Shown: positions 40,173 to 49,355 of the stretch, in pieces
Position numbering within the stretch: position 1 is the stretch's first letter
Layout of the letters: every line of letters starts with the position of its first letter
DNA from: Methylorubrum extorquens
GTDB taxonomy: Bacteria; Pseudomonadota; Alphaproteobacteria; Rhizobiales; Beijerinckiaceae
DNA length: 64,000 nucleotides
Assembly (NCBI RefSeq): GCF_024169925.1
Contig: NZ_JALJXF010000001.1
Coordinates: 2,176,001-2,240,000 of the forward strand
Direction: 5' to 3'
Translations under genes and position numbers: made by a program
The notes under the pieces: model-generated
Database searches by the model: none
What the model saw: only the letters and a program-made list of their open reading frames with translations
What the model was told of the DNA's origin: nothing

Positions 40173-41153
40173 ATGTTCGTTCTCAGCTTCCTCGCCCGGC
40201 GCCTCGCGCAGGGTGCGGTCATCATCTTCCTCGTCTCGCTGCTGATCTTCACCCTGCTGCGGGTGATGTCGGGCAACCCCGTGCGCCAGATGGTGGGCGG
40301 AATGGCGCCCGATTCCCTGGTGGAGCAGATCGCCACGACGATGGGCCTGCGCGATCCGATCATCGTGCAGTTCGGCCGCTACGCGGCAGGGGTGGTCCAG
40401 GGCGATCTCGGCCGCAGCTTCGTGCGGCCGGCCAACGGCGCGGCGACGGGCGGCGCGAATTTCGACGACCTGACCCGCGGCGCGCGGGCCGGCGTCGGCG
40501 ACCTCATCCTCGATACCCTGCCGATGACCCTGCAGCTCGCCGCCTTGGCGCTCGCCATCGCGCTCGCCTTCTCGGCCCTGCTCGGGATCGCCGCGGGCCT
40601 GCGCCCCGGCGGGGTCTTCGACCGGCTCGCCTTCGCGGTCTCCTCGGTCTTCATCTCGATCCCGAACTTCTGGCTCGGCATCGTGCTCGCCCTGCTCCTG
40701 TCGGTGAAGCTCGGCTGGCTGCCGGCGATCGGCTATGGCGGCTTCTCCTACACGGTGCTGCCGGCCCTGGTGCTCGCCGTCGAATTGTCGCCGGTGCTGA
40801 TCCGGACGCTGTCGAGCGCGGTGGCGGCGCAGATGGGCGAATCTTACGTCGCCGTCGGCCATGTCCGCGGCCTGTCGCGCCCACGCATCGTCGCCGCGCA
40901 TGCCCTGCGTAACGCCTCGGTGCCGCTGCTCAATCTGCTCGGCGTGCAGTTCTCCTCGCTGCTCGGGGGCGTGATCATCGTCGAGTACATCTTCGACTAT
41001 CCCGGCCTCGGGCTGCTCACCATCAACGCCGTGCTCCAGCGCGACTTCCCGCTGATCCAGGGCATCGCGATCGTCACCAGCGCGATCTTCGTCCTCATCA
41101 ACATCCTCGTCGATCTCGCGGCGACCACCATCGATCCGAGGCTCGAATACTGA
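40173..41153 (+). CDS. ABC transporter permease, DppB type
   Basis: The 326-residue protein has six predicted membrane helices. It begins FVLSFLARRLAQGAVIIFLVSLLIFTLLRVMSGNPVRQMVGGMAPDSLVEQIATTMGLRDPIIVQFGRYA, the DppB-type N-terminus. The EAA-like loop is SYVAVGHVRGLSRPRIVAAHALRNASVPLLNLLG. Its stop overlaps the next ATG by one base, so translation is coupled. Confidence 0.95.
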   Translation: MFVLSFLARRLAQGAVIIFLVSLLIFTLLRVMSGNPVRQMVGGMAPDSLVEQIATTMGLRDPIIVQFGRYAAGVVQGDLGRSFVRPANGAATGGANFDDLTRGARAGVGDLILDTLPMTLQLAALALAIALAFSALLGIAAGLRPGGVFDRLAFAVSSVFISIPNFWLGIVLALLLSVKLGWLPAIGYGGFSYTVLPALVLAVELSPVLIRTLSSAVAAQMGESYVAVGHVRGLSRPRIVAAHALRNASVPLLNLLGVQFSSLLGGVIIVEYIFDYPGLGLLTINAVLQRDFPLIQGIAIVTSAIFVLINILVDLAATTIDPRLEY

Positions 41154-42076
41154 TGGATGCCGTGGATTCTTCCCTGGCGCTCGTGCCGCCGCGCATCGAC
41201 GTGATCGCGTCGCGCTCCATCGGCCGGCGCATCCTCGGGCGCGCCGCCCGCTCCGGCGGGTTCCGCCTGGGCTTCGTCGTGCTCGCTCTCCTCGTGCTCG
41301 CCGCTGCCCTCTACCCGGAACTGAGCGGCATCGACCCGGCGATGCGCGACATCCGCGCCCGCCTGCTGCCGCCGCTGTTCCTCGGCGACAAGGCGAGCTG
41401 GGCGCATCCGCTCGGCACCGACCAGATCGGCCGCGACATGCTGGTGCGCTGCCTCGTGGGCCTGCGCTACTCGCTGCTGATCGGCATCGCGTCCGTCGCC
41501 GTCACCGTGGTCATCGGCTGCGCCCTCGGCACGGTCGCGGGCTATTTCGGCGGGCGCACCGACACGGTGATCATGCGGATCACCGACGCGCAGCTCTCGA
41601 TCCCGATGATCATCCTGGCCATCGCCGTGCTCGGCGCCGACCGCCCGACGATCCCCGCGATCATCCTCGTCCTCGGCCTGTCGAACTGGCCGGTCTATGC
41701 CCGCGTGATGCGCTCGGTGGTGATGGCCGAGCGCGGGCGCGAATACGTGCGGGCCGCGCAAGTCTCGGGCGCCACGCATCCGCGCATCATTCTCACCCTC
41801 CTCGTACCGCTGCTGGTGCCGCCGCTGCTCTTCACCTCGGTGCTCGACGTGGCGCGGATGATGATCTTCGAATCGACGCTCGGCTTCCTCGGGCTGGGCG
41901 TGCAGCCGCCGACGCCGACCTTCGGCTCCATCATCGCCGACGGGCGCAAATACCTGCTCAACGCGTGGTGGATCGCCACCATGCCCGGCGTGTTCCTGTG
42001 CCTCACGCTCACCAGCATCAACCTGATCGGCGCCGCCTTCGAGCGCGCCCGCAACACGATCCACGGGGGCGCCTGA
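41153..42076 (+). CDS. ABC transporter permease, DppC type
   Basis: The 307-residue protein has six membrane helices. GTDQIGRDMLVRCLVGLRYSLLIG and the EAA loop EYVRAAQVSGATHPRIILTLLVP are DppC hallmarks. It pairs with the upstream permease. Both ends overlap neighbouring genes by one base. Confidence 0.95.
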   Translation: MDAVDSSLALVPPRIDVIASRSIGRRILGRAARSGGFRLGFVVLALLVLAAALYPELSGIDPAMRDIRARLLPPLFLGDKASWAHPLGTDQIGRDMLVRCLVGLRYSLLIGIASVAVTVVIGCALGTVAGYFGGRTDTVIMRITDAQLSIPMIILAIAVLGADRPTIPAIILVLGLSNWPVYARVMRSVVMAERGREYVRAAQVSGATHPRIILTLLVPLLVPPLLFTSVLDVARMMIFESTLGFLGLGVQPPTPTFGSIIADGRKYLLNAWWIATMPGVFLCLTLTSINLIGAAFERARNTIHGGA

Positions 42077-43911
42077 TGGACCCGGTGCTCTGCGTCCGCG
42101 ACCTCTCCGTCGCCCTCACCCTTCCGGGCCGTGAGCGGACCATCCTCGACGGGATCGGCTTCGACGTCGCCCCCCGCGAGATCGTCGGCGTGGTCGGCGC
42201 CTCGGGCGCGGGCAAGACCGTGCTGTCGCGCGCCGTGGTCAACTGGATCACCCCTCCGCTCGCCATCCGCTCCGGCACCGTGTCCTTCCGCGGACAGGAT
42301 CTCCTCGGACTGCCGCCGCGGGCGATGCGGGGATTGCGCCGCGACATCGCCTATGTCGGCGCCGACCCGATGGGCGCCCTCGACCCGACTCTGCCGGTCG
42401 GACGCCAGATCGTCGAGAAGCTGCGCGCGGTGATGCCGGAGGTGAGCCGGAAAGAGGCGCAGGCGCGCGTGATCGCCCTGCTCAATGCCGTGCGCATCCC
42501 CTCGGCCACCGCGCGCTTCCACGACTACCCCTCGCAATTCTCCGGCGGCATGATGCAGCGGGCGCTCATCGTCGATGCCATGGTCTCGAACCCGGCCCTG
42601 CTGGTGGCCGACAACGTGACCCAGCCCCTCGACGTGACGGTGGCCGCCCAGGTGATCCGCCTGATGCGCGAACTCACCGAGCGTTTCGAGACGGCGATCC
42701 TGTTCGTCTCGTCCTCGCTCCCCGTGGCCCGCGAGGCGGCGAGCCGGACCCTGGTGATCGATGCGGGGAGGCTGGTCGAGGAGCAGCCGACCGAGGCGCT
42801 GATCGCTGCGCCACGCCACGCCTATACCCGCGATCTCGTCGCGCAGATCCCGGTGATCTGGGGTGAGCGTCCCAGTCTGCCCGCGATGCCGAAGGCCCCC
42901 GGCGCGCGGCCGCCCCAGGCGATCATCAGCCTGCGGGACGTGTCGCAAACCTACCGGGTGAAGCGGCGCGGGAGCTTTGCCGGCACCAGCGCCTTGCGGG
43001 CGGTCCGCAACGTCACCTTCGACATCGCCCAGGGCGACAGCTTCGCGGTGGTGGGCGAATCCGGCTGCGGCAAGTCCACCCTGATGCGGCTGCTGAGCCG
43101 CCTGGAGCGCCCGAGCGGCGGCAGCGTCCTGTGCGAGGGCCGCGACATCGCCGGTTTGTCGGGGGCCGAACTCCTCGGCTTCCGCCGCAAGCTGCAACTG
43201 GTGCTCCAAGACCCGTTCAACTCGCTGCCGCCGCGCACCGGCATCGGCGCCATGCTGGAGGCGCCCCTTCGCACCCACGGCTGGCGCGACCCGCGAAAGA
43301 TCCGCGAACGGGTGCGCGCGGTGATGGACGATGTCGGCCTGCCCGTCGCGCTCTACGACGACCTGCCGCTCGGGCTCTCGGCCGGGCAGCGCCAGCGGAT
43401 CAACGTCGCCCGCGCCATGGTGCTGGAGCCTCAGATCCTGCTTATGGACGAGACGCTCTCGGCCCTCGACCAGACCGAGCAGTTCAAGTTGCTGGCCCTG
43501 TTCGAGAAACTCCAGCGCACGCACGGGCTGACCTACATCTACATCAGCCACGACCTCGCGATGGTGCGCAAAGCCTGTAATCGCATCGCGGTGATGTATC
43601 TCGGCGAGGTCGTGGAACTCGCCGACAACGAGCGCCTGTTCTTCGATCCCGGCCATCCCTACACCCGCGCCCTGCTCTCGGCGATGCCGGCCCTGGAGGC
43701 ACGGCGCTATCGGCCGGAGGATTGCCTGATGGAGGGCGAGCCGCCGAGCCCGATCGACCTGCCGCAGGGCTGCGCCTTCCGCTCGCGCTGCCCGCAGGCG
43801 TTTGAGGCCTGCGCGACGCATCCCCCGTTCCTCACCGTGCGCGGCGCGCACGACTTCGCCGCCTGCCACCGCGTGCCGGGCGCCGCCGCCCTGCTCGCGG
43901 GCGCCGCCTGA
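42076..43911 (+). CDS. Fused double ABC ATPase (DppD-DppF type) with degenerate first half
   Basis: The 611-residue protein carries two ATP-binding domains. The second half is complete: Walker A GESGCGKST (327-335), Q-loop Gln378, signature LSAGQRQR (434-441), Walker B with catalytic Glu459 (LLMDETLSALD) and switch His492 (SHDL). The first half keeps Walker A GASGAGKT (41-48) and signature FSGGMMQR (155-162). It has Ala96 in place of the Q-loop Gln (YVGADPMGALDP), Asn180 in place of the catalytic Glu (VADNVTQPLD) and Ser213 in place of the switch His (VSSSLP). So one of the two composite ATP sites is probably non-hydrolytic. A C-terminal oligopeptide-transporter domain with Cys residues (GCAFRSRCPQAFEAC) is present. 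Confidence 0.93.
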   Translation: MDPVLCVRDLSVALTLPGRERTILDGIGFDVAPREIVGVVGASGAGKTVLSRAVVNWITPPLAIRSGTVSFRGQDLLGLPPRAMRGLRRDIAYVGADPMGALDPTLPVGRQIVEKLRAVMPEVSRKEAQARVIALLNAVRIPSATARFHDYPSQFSGGMMQRALIVDAMVSNPALLVADNVTQPLDVTVAAQVIRLMRELTERFETAILFVSSSLPVAREAASRTLVIDAGRLVEEQPTEALIAAPRHAYTRDLVAQIPVIWGERPSLPAMPKAPGARPPQAIISLRDVSQTYRVKRRGSFAGTSALRAVRNVTFDIAQGDSFAVVGESGCGKSTLMRLLSRLERPSGGSVLCEGRDIAGLSGAELLGFRRKLQLVLQDPFNSLPPRTGIGAMLEAPLRTHGWRDPRKIRERVRAVMDDVGLPVALYDDLPLGLSAGQRQRINVARAMVLEPQILLMDETLSALDQTEQFKLLALFEKLQRTHGLTYIYISHDLAMVRKACNRIAVMYLGEVVELADNERLFFDPGHPYTRALLSAMPALEARRYRPEDCLMEGEPPSPIDLPQGCAFRSRCPQAFEACATHPPFLTVRGAHDFAACHRVPGAAALLAGAA

Positions 43912-45248
43912 TGCCGCCCTTCCTCGAGACATCGATGAGATCCATGCCCGACATGCCGGCCGACAGGACGGATCTGCGCCCCGTGCGGATCGACCCCGCC
44001 CGCCTCCAGGCGATGATGGAGGCGGTCTCGGCCTTCGGCGCCGGGCCGGACGGCGCGCTGACCCGCCTGACCCTGTCGCCGGAGGACGGGCAGGCGCGCG
44101 ACTGGCTCGCTGCGTGGTTTTCCGCGCACGGCTTTACGTCGAAGGTCGACGCGATCGGCAACCAGTTCGGCGTTCTTGAACTCGCGGGGCCCGGCGCGCC
44201 GACGGTGATGGTCGGCTCGCATCTCGACAGCCAGCCCAATGGCGGGCGCTTCGACGGCACGCTCGGCGTGCTCGCCGCATGCGAAGCGATCCTGTCCGTG
44301 CGCGAAGCGCTCGAAGCGGCGGGCGTGGCGCCGGCCTGCAACGTCACGGTCGCCAACTGGACCAACGAGGAGGGCGCCCGCTTCCAGCCGAGCCTGCTCG
44401 GCAGCAGCGTCTTCACCGGCGCGGCCGGGCTCGACTGGGCGCTGGCCCGCAGCGACGGCGACGGCGTCACCGTCGGCGAGGCCTTGTCGCGGATCGGCTA
44501 TGCCGGGAGCGACGCCGTGCCGGTGCCGGACGCCTTCATCGAGCTGCATATCGAGGGCGGGCCGATCCTCGAGCGCGAGGGTCTGCACTTTGGCGCCTTC
44601 ACCCGCTACTGGGGCGCCACCAAGTACCGCCTCGCCTTCCTCGGGCGCCAAGCCCATACCGGCCCGACGCCGATGGCCGAGCGGCGCGACGCGCTTCTCG
44701 GCGCCGCCTACCTGATCGCCGACCTCAAGGCCATGACGGCCGATTACGGCCTCGACCTGCACAGCTCCGTCGGCCGGCTCGAAGTGCGGCCGAACTCGCC
44801 CAACACCGTCCCGAGCGAGGCGGTTCTGTTCATCGAGCTGCGCTCCGGCTCGCCCGCGATCCTGGAGGAGGCCGAACTCCGGCTCAAGGCGGCCATCGAG
44901 TTGGCCGCCGCCCGCGCGGAGGTAGATCACGAGGTGCGCGCCATCGACCGGCGCGCCGCCGGCCCGATGGCGCCGGGCCTCGTGCGGCTCGCCGAGCGCG
45001 CGGGCACGGCCAACGGCACGACGACCCGCCACCTCGACACGATCGGCGGCCACGACGCCGTCAGCCTCAGCGCGGTCTGCCCCTCGGTGGTGCTGGCGGT
45101 GCCCTGCCGCGGCGGCGTGATGCACCACCCGACCGAGTTCGCGAGCCCGGAGGACCAGGCCTTCGGCACGCAGGTGCTCGCCGACATGCTGATGATCCTG
45201 GCGGTCGAGGGTATGGCCGCGATCGAGACCGCGGGAGAGGGGCGATGA
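43911..45248 (+). CDS. M20-family amidase (hydantoinase/carbamoylase type)
   Basis: The 445-residue protein is a Zn-dependent M20 amidohydrolase of the allantoate amidohydrolase / N-carbamoyl-amino-acid hydrolase group. Metal-site segments seen are VGSHLDSQPNGGRFDGTLGVLA (His and Asp), NWTNEEGARFQPSLLGS (Glu-Glu), ELHIEGGPILE (His), RQAHTGPTPM (dimer domain) and GGVMHHPTEFASPEDQ (final His). It cleaves an amide or carbamoyl bond of a small molecule. The ATG overlaps the ABC ATPase stop by one base, so it likely hydrolyses the imported compound in the cytoplasm. Confidence 0.92.
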   Translation: MPPFLETSMRSMPDMPADRTDLRPVRIDPARLQAMMEAVSAFGAGPDGALTRLTLSPEDGQARDWLAAWFSAHGFTSKVDAIGNQFGVLELAGPGAPTVMVGSHLDSQPNGGRFDGTLGVLAACEAILSVREALEAAGVAPACNVTVANWTNEEGARFQPSLLGSSVFTGAAGLDWALARSDGDGVTVGEALSRIGYAGSDAVPVPDAFIELHIEGGPILEREGLHFGAFTRYWGATKYRLAFLGRQAHTGPTPMAERRDALLGAAYLIADLKAMTADYGLDLHSSVGRLEVRPNSPNTVPSEAVLFIELRSGSPAILEEAELRLKAAIELAAARAEVDHEVRAIDRRAAGPMAPGLVRLAERAGTANGTTTRHLDTIGGHDAVSLSAVCPSVVLAVPCRGGVMHHPTEFASPEDQAFGTQVLADMLMILAVEGMAAIETAGEGR

Positions 45249-46225
45249 AGGCGCTGGGGGTTCCCGAGGACGCGCCCGAGCGGCTGGCCGAGGCCGCCCT
45301 GGCGCAGGCCTTTTCCGCGCTGCCGGCGTTGCACGGAAAGGTACCGCATTACGCCGTGGCGGTGCCGGGCCTCGCCTCGCCCTCCTATCACGGGGTCGAA
45401 TCCACGACCTTTTACGTCGCGCAAGCCCAGGGCGTCGCGCCGAGCCTGTTCCTCAAGGTCTCCGAGCCCTGCGCCGCCGCGCTGCTCGACCCCGCCGCCG
45501 CCTTCCGCGCGGCCCAACAGATCGCGGCGCTGGGCCTCGCACCGGAACCGCTGCATGTCGCGGCGGAGCAGGGCGCGATCCTGTTCCGGTGTCTCGGCCC
45601 GGACTGGCGCCCGGCCACCCTCGACACGCTTCAGCGGCCCGACAACATGGCCACGGTGATCGAGGCCTTCCGCCGGATCGGCGCGGGCGAACCCTTCGGC
45701 CGGCCCTGGAACGTGTTCGAGGCGATCCGTGACCTTCGCGCCCTGCTCGGGCCGGGCGCCGACGCCCTGCCGCCCGATGCGTGGTTCCTGTTCGATTGGG
45801 CCGAGGCGATCGAGGCGGCGCTGGCCGCCGCCGGCACCGATCTCCGCCCGGTGCATGCCGACCCGCACGCCTCGAACCTCATGTTCGGCCCCGGAGGCGC
45901 CCTGCAACTCGTCGATTTCGACATGGCCTGCGACACCGACCCCCATTACCAGCTCGGCGCCTTCCTCAACGAGGCCTGCCCCTTCGAGACACCGATGCAG
46001 GCCGGCATCGAGATGGCGGAGGGCGCGTTCCGGCCGGACGTGTTCAACCGCGCCCGCGCCTATGCCGCCGCCGACGATCTGCATTGGGGCTTGCGCGCGC
46101 TCGTCATGGACCGGCTCTCGCCGCGCCGCGGGCTCGAATTTCGCAAGTACGCCGCGTGGCGCTTCCTGCGCTGCCGGATGCGCGTCGGCCGTCCGGGCTT
46201 CGAGGAAACCCTGAGAGCCTTGTGA
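45245..46225 (+). CDS. Phosphotransferase (APH/choline-kinase fold), copy 1
   Basis: The ATG at 45245 overlaps the amidase stop (ATGA). The 326-residue protein has a kinase-like lobe and the catalytic loop LRPVHADPHASNLMF (HxDxxxxN) near residue 200, then LQLVDFDMACDTDPHYQLGAFLNEA (metal-binding Asp). This fold phosphorylates hydroxyl groups of choline, ethanolamine, homoserine or aminoglycosides. In this catabolic context a choline-like alcohol is the more likely substrate. It is diverged from the next gene, so the two may have different roles. Confidence 0.88.
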   Translation: MKALGVPEDAPERLAEAALAQAFSALPALHGKVPHYAVAVPGLASPSYHGVESTTFYVAQAQGVAPSLFLKVSEPCAAALLDPAAAFRAAQQIAALGLAPEPLHVAAEQGAILFRCLGPDWRPATLDTLQRPDNMATVIEAFRRIGAGEPFGRPWNVFEAIRDLRALLGPGADALPPDAWFLFDWAEAIEAALAAAGTDLRPVHADPHASNLMFGPGGALQLVDFDMACDTDPHYQLGAFLNEACPFETPMQAGIEMAEGAFRPDVFNRARAYAAADDLHWGLRALVMDRLSPRRGLEFRKYAAWRFLRCRMRVGRPGFEETLRAL

Positions 46226-46235
46226 GGAGACGACC

Positions 46236-47171
46236 ATGATCGCTCTGGGCCATGCCGCAACGGAAGCCGAGCACGCCTTCGAGGCCGCCCTGCGCGCCGT
46301 CCCGCGCTGGCAGGGACGCCCGACGCGCTACCGCCCGGTGCTCGGCGGGATCAGCAACGTCAACTGGCGTGTCGAGATCGAGGGCGAGCCGCATCCCTAC
46401 TTCGTCAAGATGCCGGGCCGCGGCACCGAGATGTTCATCGACCGCGCCGCCGCCCGCGCCGCCAGCCGGCAGGCGGAGGTGATCGGCCTCGGTCCCCGCA
46501 CCTTCGACGATCTCGACGCGCACGGCATCGAGATCGCCGAGTTCGTGGATGGGCGCCGCCCCTCGACCAACCGCGACTTTGCCGACCCGGCCCTGCGGGC
46601 GGAGGCGATGCGCGTCTACCGCCGCTTCCACGCGGCCCCGCTCCTGCCGCTGACCAAGACCGTGTTCGACATGATCGACGAGCACGATCGCCAAGCCGCC
46701 GAACTCGGCGCGCTCCTGCCGCCCGACCAAGCCTGGCTGACCCGCCAGACCCGGCTGGCGCGGGCGGCGCTCGAAGCCTCCGGCCTCGACCTCGTGCCCT
46801 GCTTCAACGATCCGATGCCGGGCAACTTCCTCCTCGGCGAGGACGGCTCGATCCTCCTGATCGACTTCGAGTACGCCTCGAACAACGACCGGCTCTACGA
46901 CATCGCGATCTGGAGCGGGGAGATGTTCTTCCCCGAAAGCGTCGATCGTGAACTGATCGAGCAGTATTTCGGCCGTTACGACGAGGCGTTGTTCGCGCGC
47001 CTGATGGTGCACAAGGCGCTCGCCGACGTGAAATGGTCGACCTGGGCGATGGTGCAGAACCGCATCTCCACCCTCGACTTCGATTTCTACAAGTACGGGA
47101 TCTGGAAGCACATGCGCGCCCGCTCGATCATGAACGACCCACGCTGGCCGCTCTTCCTGAAGGCGCTCTGA
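46236..47171 (+). CDS. Choline/ethanolamine kinase-like phosphotransferase, copy 2
   Basis: The 311-residue protein resembles LicA/choline kinases: YRPVLGGISNVNWRVEIEGEPHPYFVKMPG (nucleotide loop and Lys), CFNDPMPGNFLLGEDGSILLIDFEYASNNDRLYDIAIW (catalytic loop with Asn-Asp and metal Asp). The FEYAS.N wording is typical of choline kinases. It follows copy 1 by 10 bases and precedes the phosphatase by 3 bases. Choline or a similar trimethylated alcohol is a reasonable guess. Confidence 0.88.
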   Translation: MIALGHAATEAEHAFEAALRAVPRWQGRPTRYRPVLGGISNVNWRVEIEGEPHPYFVKMPGRGTEMFIDRAAARAASRQAEVIGLGPRTFDDLDAHGIEIAEFVDGRRPSTNRDFADPALRAEAMRVYRRFHAAPLLPLTKTVFDMIDEHDRQAAELGALLPPDQAWLTRQTRLARAALEASGLDLVPCFNDPMPGNFLLGEDGSILLIDFEYASNNDRLYDIAIWSGEMFFPESVDRELIEQYFGRYDEALFARLMVHKALADVKWSTWAMVQNRISTLDFDFYKYGIWKHMRARSIMNDPRWPLFLKAL

Positions 47172-47174
47172 GCG

Positions 47175-47969
47175 ATGACCACGTCCGAAACCTTCGCACC
47201 CGACGATATCCTCGCCTTCGCGGCCGAACTGGCCGCGGCCGCGCGCCCGATCGCGCTCGCGTATTTCCGCACCCCACTCGACATCGTGACGAAGGCCGAC
47301 GAGAGCCCGGTGACGCTGGCCGACCGCGCCATCGAGGTGCGCCTGCGCAGCTTGATCGAGGCGCGGTTTCCCGATCACGGCATCTTCGGCGAGGAGATGG
47401 GGGTGAAGCCCGGAGCCACGCCCGGCGGCGGCCCGGTCTGGGTGATCGACCCGATCGACGGCACCAAGAGCTTCGTCACCGGCCTGCCGCTGTTCGGCAC
47501 CCTGATCGCCTTCCTCGACGGAGGGGCGCCGGTCGTCGGGCTGATCGACATGCCCGCACTCGGCGAGCGCTGGACCGGCGTACCGGGGGAGGCCCGCTTC
47601 GGGGCCGAGCCCGCGCGGACCAGCACCTGCCGGAGCCTGTCGGCGGCGCGCTTCTTCACCACTTCGCCCGAGGGTTTCATCGGAGCGGACGAGGCCTCTT
47701 ATCGACGCCTGATCGCGAAAACGGCCCTGCGCCGCTTCGGCGGCGACTGCTACGCCTACGGCCTGCTGGCCTCCGGCCATTGCGACCTGATCGCCGAGAC
47801 CGGCCTTCAGCCCTATGATCACATGGCCCTGGTGCCGGTGATCCGGGCGGCGGGCGGGGTCATCACCGACTGGAGCGGCGAGGACCTCTCCCTCGCCTCC
47901 GACGGGCGGGTGCTCGCGGCGGCGACGCCTGAACTGCACGCCGAGGCGCTGGCGGTCCTGCGGGCGTAG
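47175..47969 (+). CDS. Inositol-monophosphatase-family phosphatase
   Basis: The 264-residue protein has the IMPase metal-site motifs: FGEEMG (Glu), WVIDPIDGTKSFVTG (Asp-Pro-Ile-Asp) and LQPYDHMALVPVIRAAGGVITDW (late Asp). Such enzymes hydrolyse inositol phosphate, histidinol phosphate or other phosphomonoesters. Its position right after two choline-kinase-like genes suggests it acts on the same or a derived phosphate ester, so the cluster has both kinase and phosphatase. The similarity to HisN-type histidinol phosphatase is noted, but no his genes are nearby. Confidence 0.9.
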   Translation: MTTSETFAPDDILAFAAELAAAARPIALAYFRTPLDIVTKADESPVTLADRAIEVRLRSLIEARFPDHGIFGEEMGVKPGATPGGGPVWVIDPIDGTKSFVTGLPLFGTLIAFLDGGAPVVGLIDMPALGERWTGVPGEARFGAEPARTSTCRSLSAARFFTTSPEGFIGADEASYRRLIAKTALRRFGGDCYAYGLLASGHCDLIAETGLQPYDHMALVPVIRAAGGVITDWSGEDLSLASDGRVLAAATPELHAEALAVLRA

Positions 47970-48093
47970 GACGACTTGAAGCCGCCGATTTCCCCGCGTC
48001 GCGGTTTGCCAAGGGGATGTCGCTGATATGGAAGCGACGCGGACCCCGACGAACGATAGTTCCCGAAAGCCAGATACGGCTCGGGAGGTCCCC

Positions 48094-49353
48094 ATGCTCG
48101 ATGTGACGCCGACCCCGCTTCAGCGCCTGCTGCGCGAGCGCCGCCCCGGCTACACCCTCGCGGCTCCGTTCTACCTCAGCCCCGAGGTATTCGAGGCCGA
48201 CATGGAGATCATCTTCGGCCGCCACTGGATCTATGTCGGCGTCGAGCCCGACGTGCCCGAGGCCGGCGACGTCATGGTCGTCGATATCGGCAAGACCTCG
48301 GTTGCGATCGTGCGCGACGACGACAACGAGATCCGCGCCTTCCACAATGTCTGCCGCCACCGCGGCGCCCGGCTCGTCCACGACGAGAAGTCCACGGTCG
48401 GCAACCTCGTCTGCCGCTACCATTCCTGGACCTACGACCTCACCGGCAACCTGATCCACGCCGAGCATATGGGCCCGGACTTCAAGAAGGGCTGCCACGG
48501 CCTCAAGCCGGTCCATGTCCGTTCGCTCGCCGGCCTGCTCTTCATCTGCCTCGCCAACGAGCCCCCGGCCGATTTCGACGACATGGCCGCCCGCCTCGGC
48601 CCCTATATCGAGCCGCACAACGTGCGCGACACCAAGGTCGCCTTCCAGAAGGACATCATCGAGCCCGGCAACTGGAAGCTCACGATGGAGAACAACCGCG
48701 AGTGCTACCATTGCGGGGCCAACCATCCCGAGCTGACCGTGCCGCTCTTCGCCTACGGCTTCGGCTTCGCGCCCGAAGAGATGGACGAGCACGACCGCGT
48801 CAACGCCGAGCGCTACGGCTGCCTGCTCAACACCCGCCACGGCGAGTGGGAGGCGGAGGGCCTGCCGTCGAAGGAGATCGACGAGCTCGACACCATGATC
48901 ACGGGCTTCCGCACCGAGCGGCTGCCGCTCGACGGTGAGGGCGAGTCCCACACCCTCGACACCAAGGCCGCCTGCAAGAAGCTTCTGGGCAACCTCACCA
49001 GCGCCAAGGCCGGCGGACTGTCGGTCTGGACGCAGCCGAATTCCTGGCACCACTTCCTCGGCGACCACATCGTCACCTTCTCGGTGCTGCCGCTCGATGC
49101 CGAGCGCTCGCTGCTGCGCACCAAGTGGCTCGTGCACAAGGATGCGGTCGAGGGCGTCGATTACGATCTCGCCAACCTCACCGGCGTCTGGGAAGCCACC
49201 AACGATCAGGACAGCGAGCTCGTCGGCATCTGCCAGCAGGGGGTCGCGAGCCCGGCCTACGAGCCCGGCCCCTACTCGCCGCACACCGAGATGCTCGTCG
49301 AGAAATTCTGCAACTGGTATGTCGGCCGCATGGCCGCGCATCTGGGGCGCTGA
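48094..49353 (+). CDS. gbcA: Rieske oxygenase subunit, glycine-betaine demethylase type
   Basis: The start MLDVTPTPLQRLL is chosen because GGGAGG lies just before it; the frame is open 22 codons further. The 419-residue protein has a Rieske [2Fe-2S] domain (CRHRGARL then CRYHSW) and a mononuclear iron domain (ENNRECYHCGANHPEL with two His). The wording and neighbours match GbcA, which with GbcB oxidatively removes one methyl from glycine betaine, giving dimethylglycine and formaldehyde. Related enzymes act on proline betaine or carnitine, but the downstream DgcAB and Sox genes favour glycine betaine. Confidence 0.9.
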   Translation: MLDVTPTPLQRLLRERRPGYTLAAPFYLSPEVFEADMEIIFGRHWIYVGVEPDVPEAGDVMVVDIGKTSVAIVRDDDNEIRAFHNVCRHRGARLVHDEKSTVGNLVCRYHSWTYDLTGNLIHAEHMGPDFKKGCHGLKPVHVRSLAGLLFICLANEPPADFDDMAARLGPYIEPHNVRDTKVAFQKDIIEPGNWKLTMENNRECYHCGANHPELTVPLFAYGFGFAPEEMDEHDRVNAERYGCLLNTRHGEWEAEGLPSKEIDELDTMITGFRTERLPLDGEGESHTLDTKAACKKLLGNLTSAKAGGLSVWTQPNSWHHFLGDHIVTFSVLPLDAERSLLRTKWLVHKDAVEGVDYDLANLTGVWEATNDQDSELVGICQQGVASPAYEPGPYSPHTEMLVEKFCNWYVGRMAAHLGR

Positions 49354-49355
49354 GC

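Noticed and set aside
41695..43932. 745-codon minus-strand frame across the ABC genes
   Set aside because: It is the antisense shadow of the ABC permease and ATPase; no domain is recognisable.
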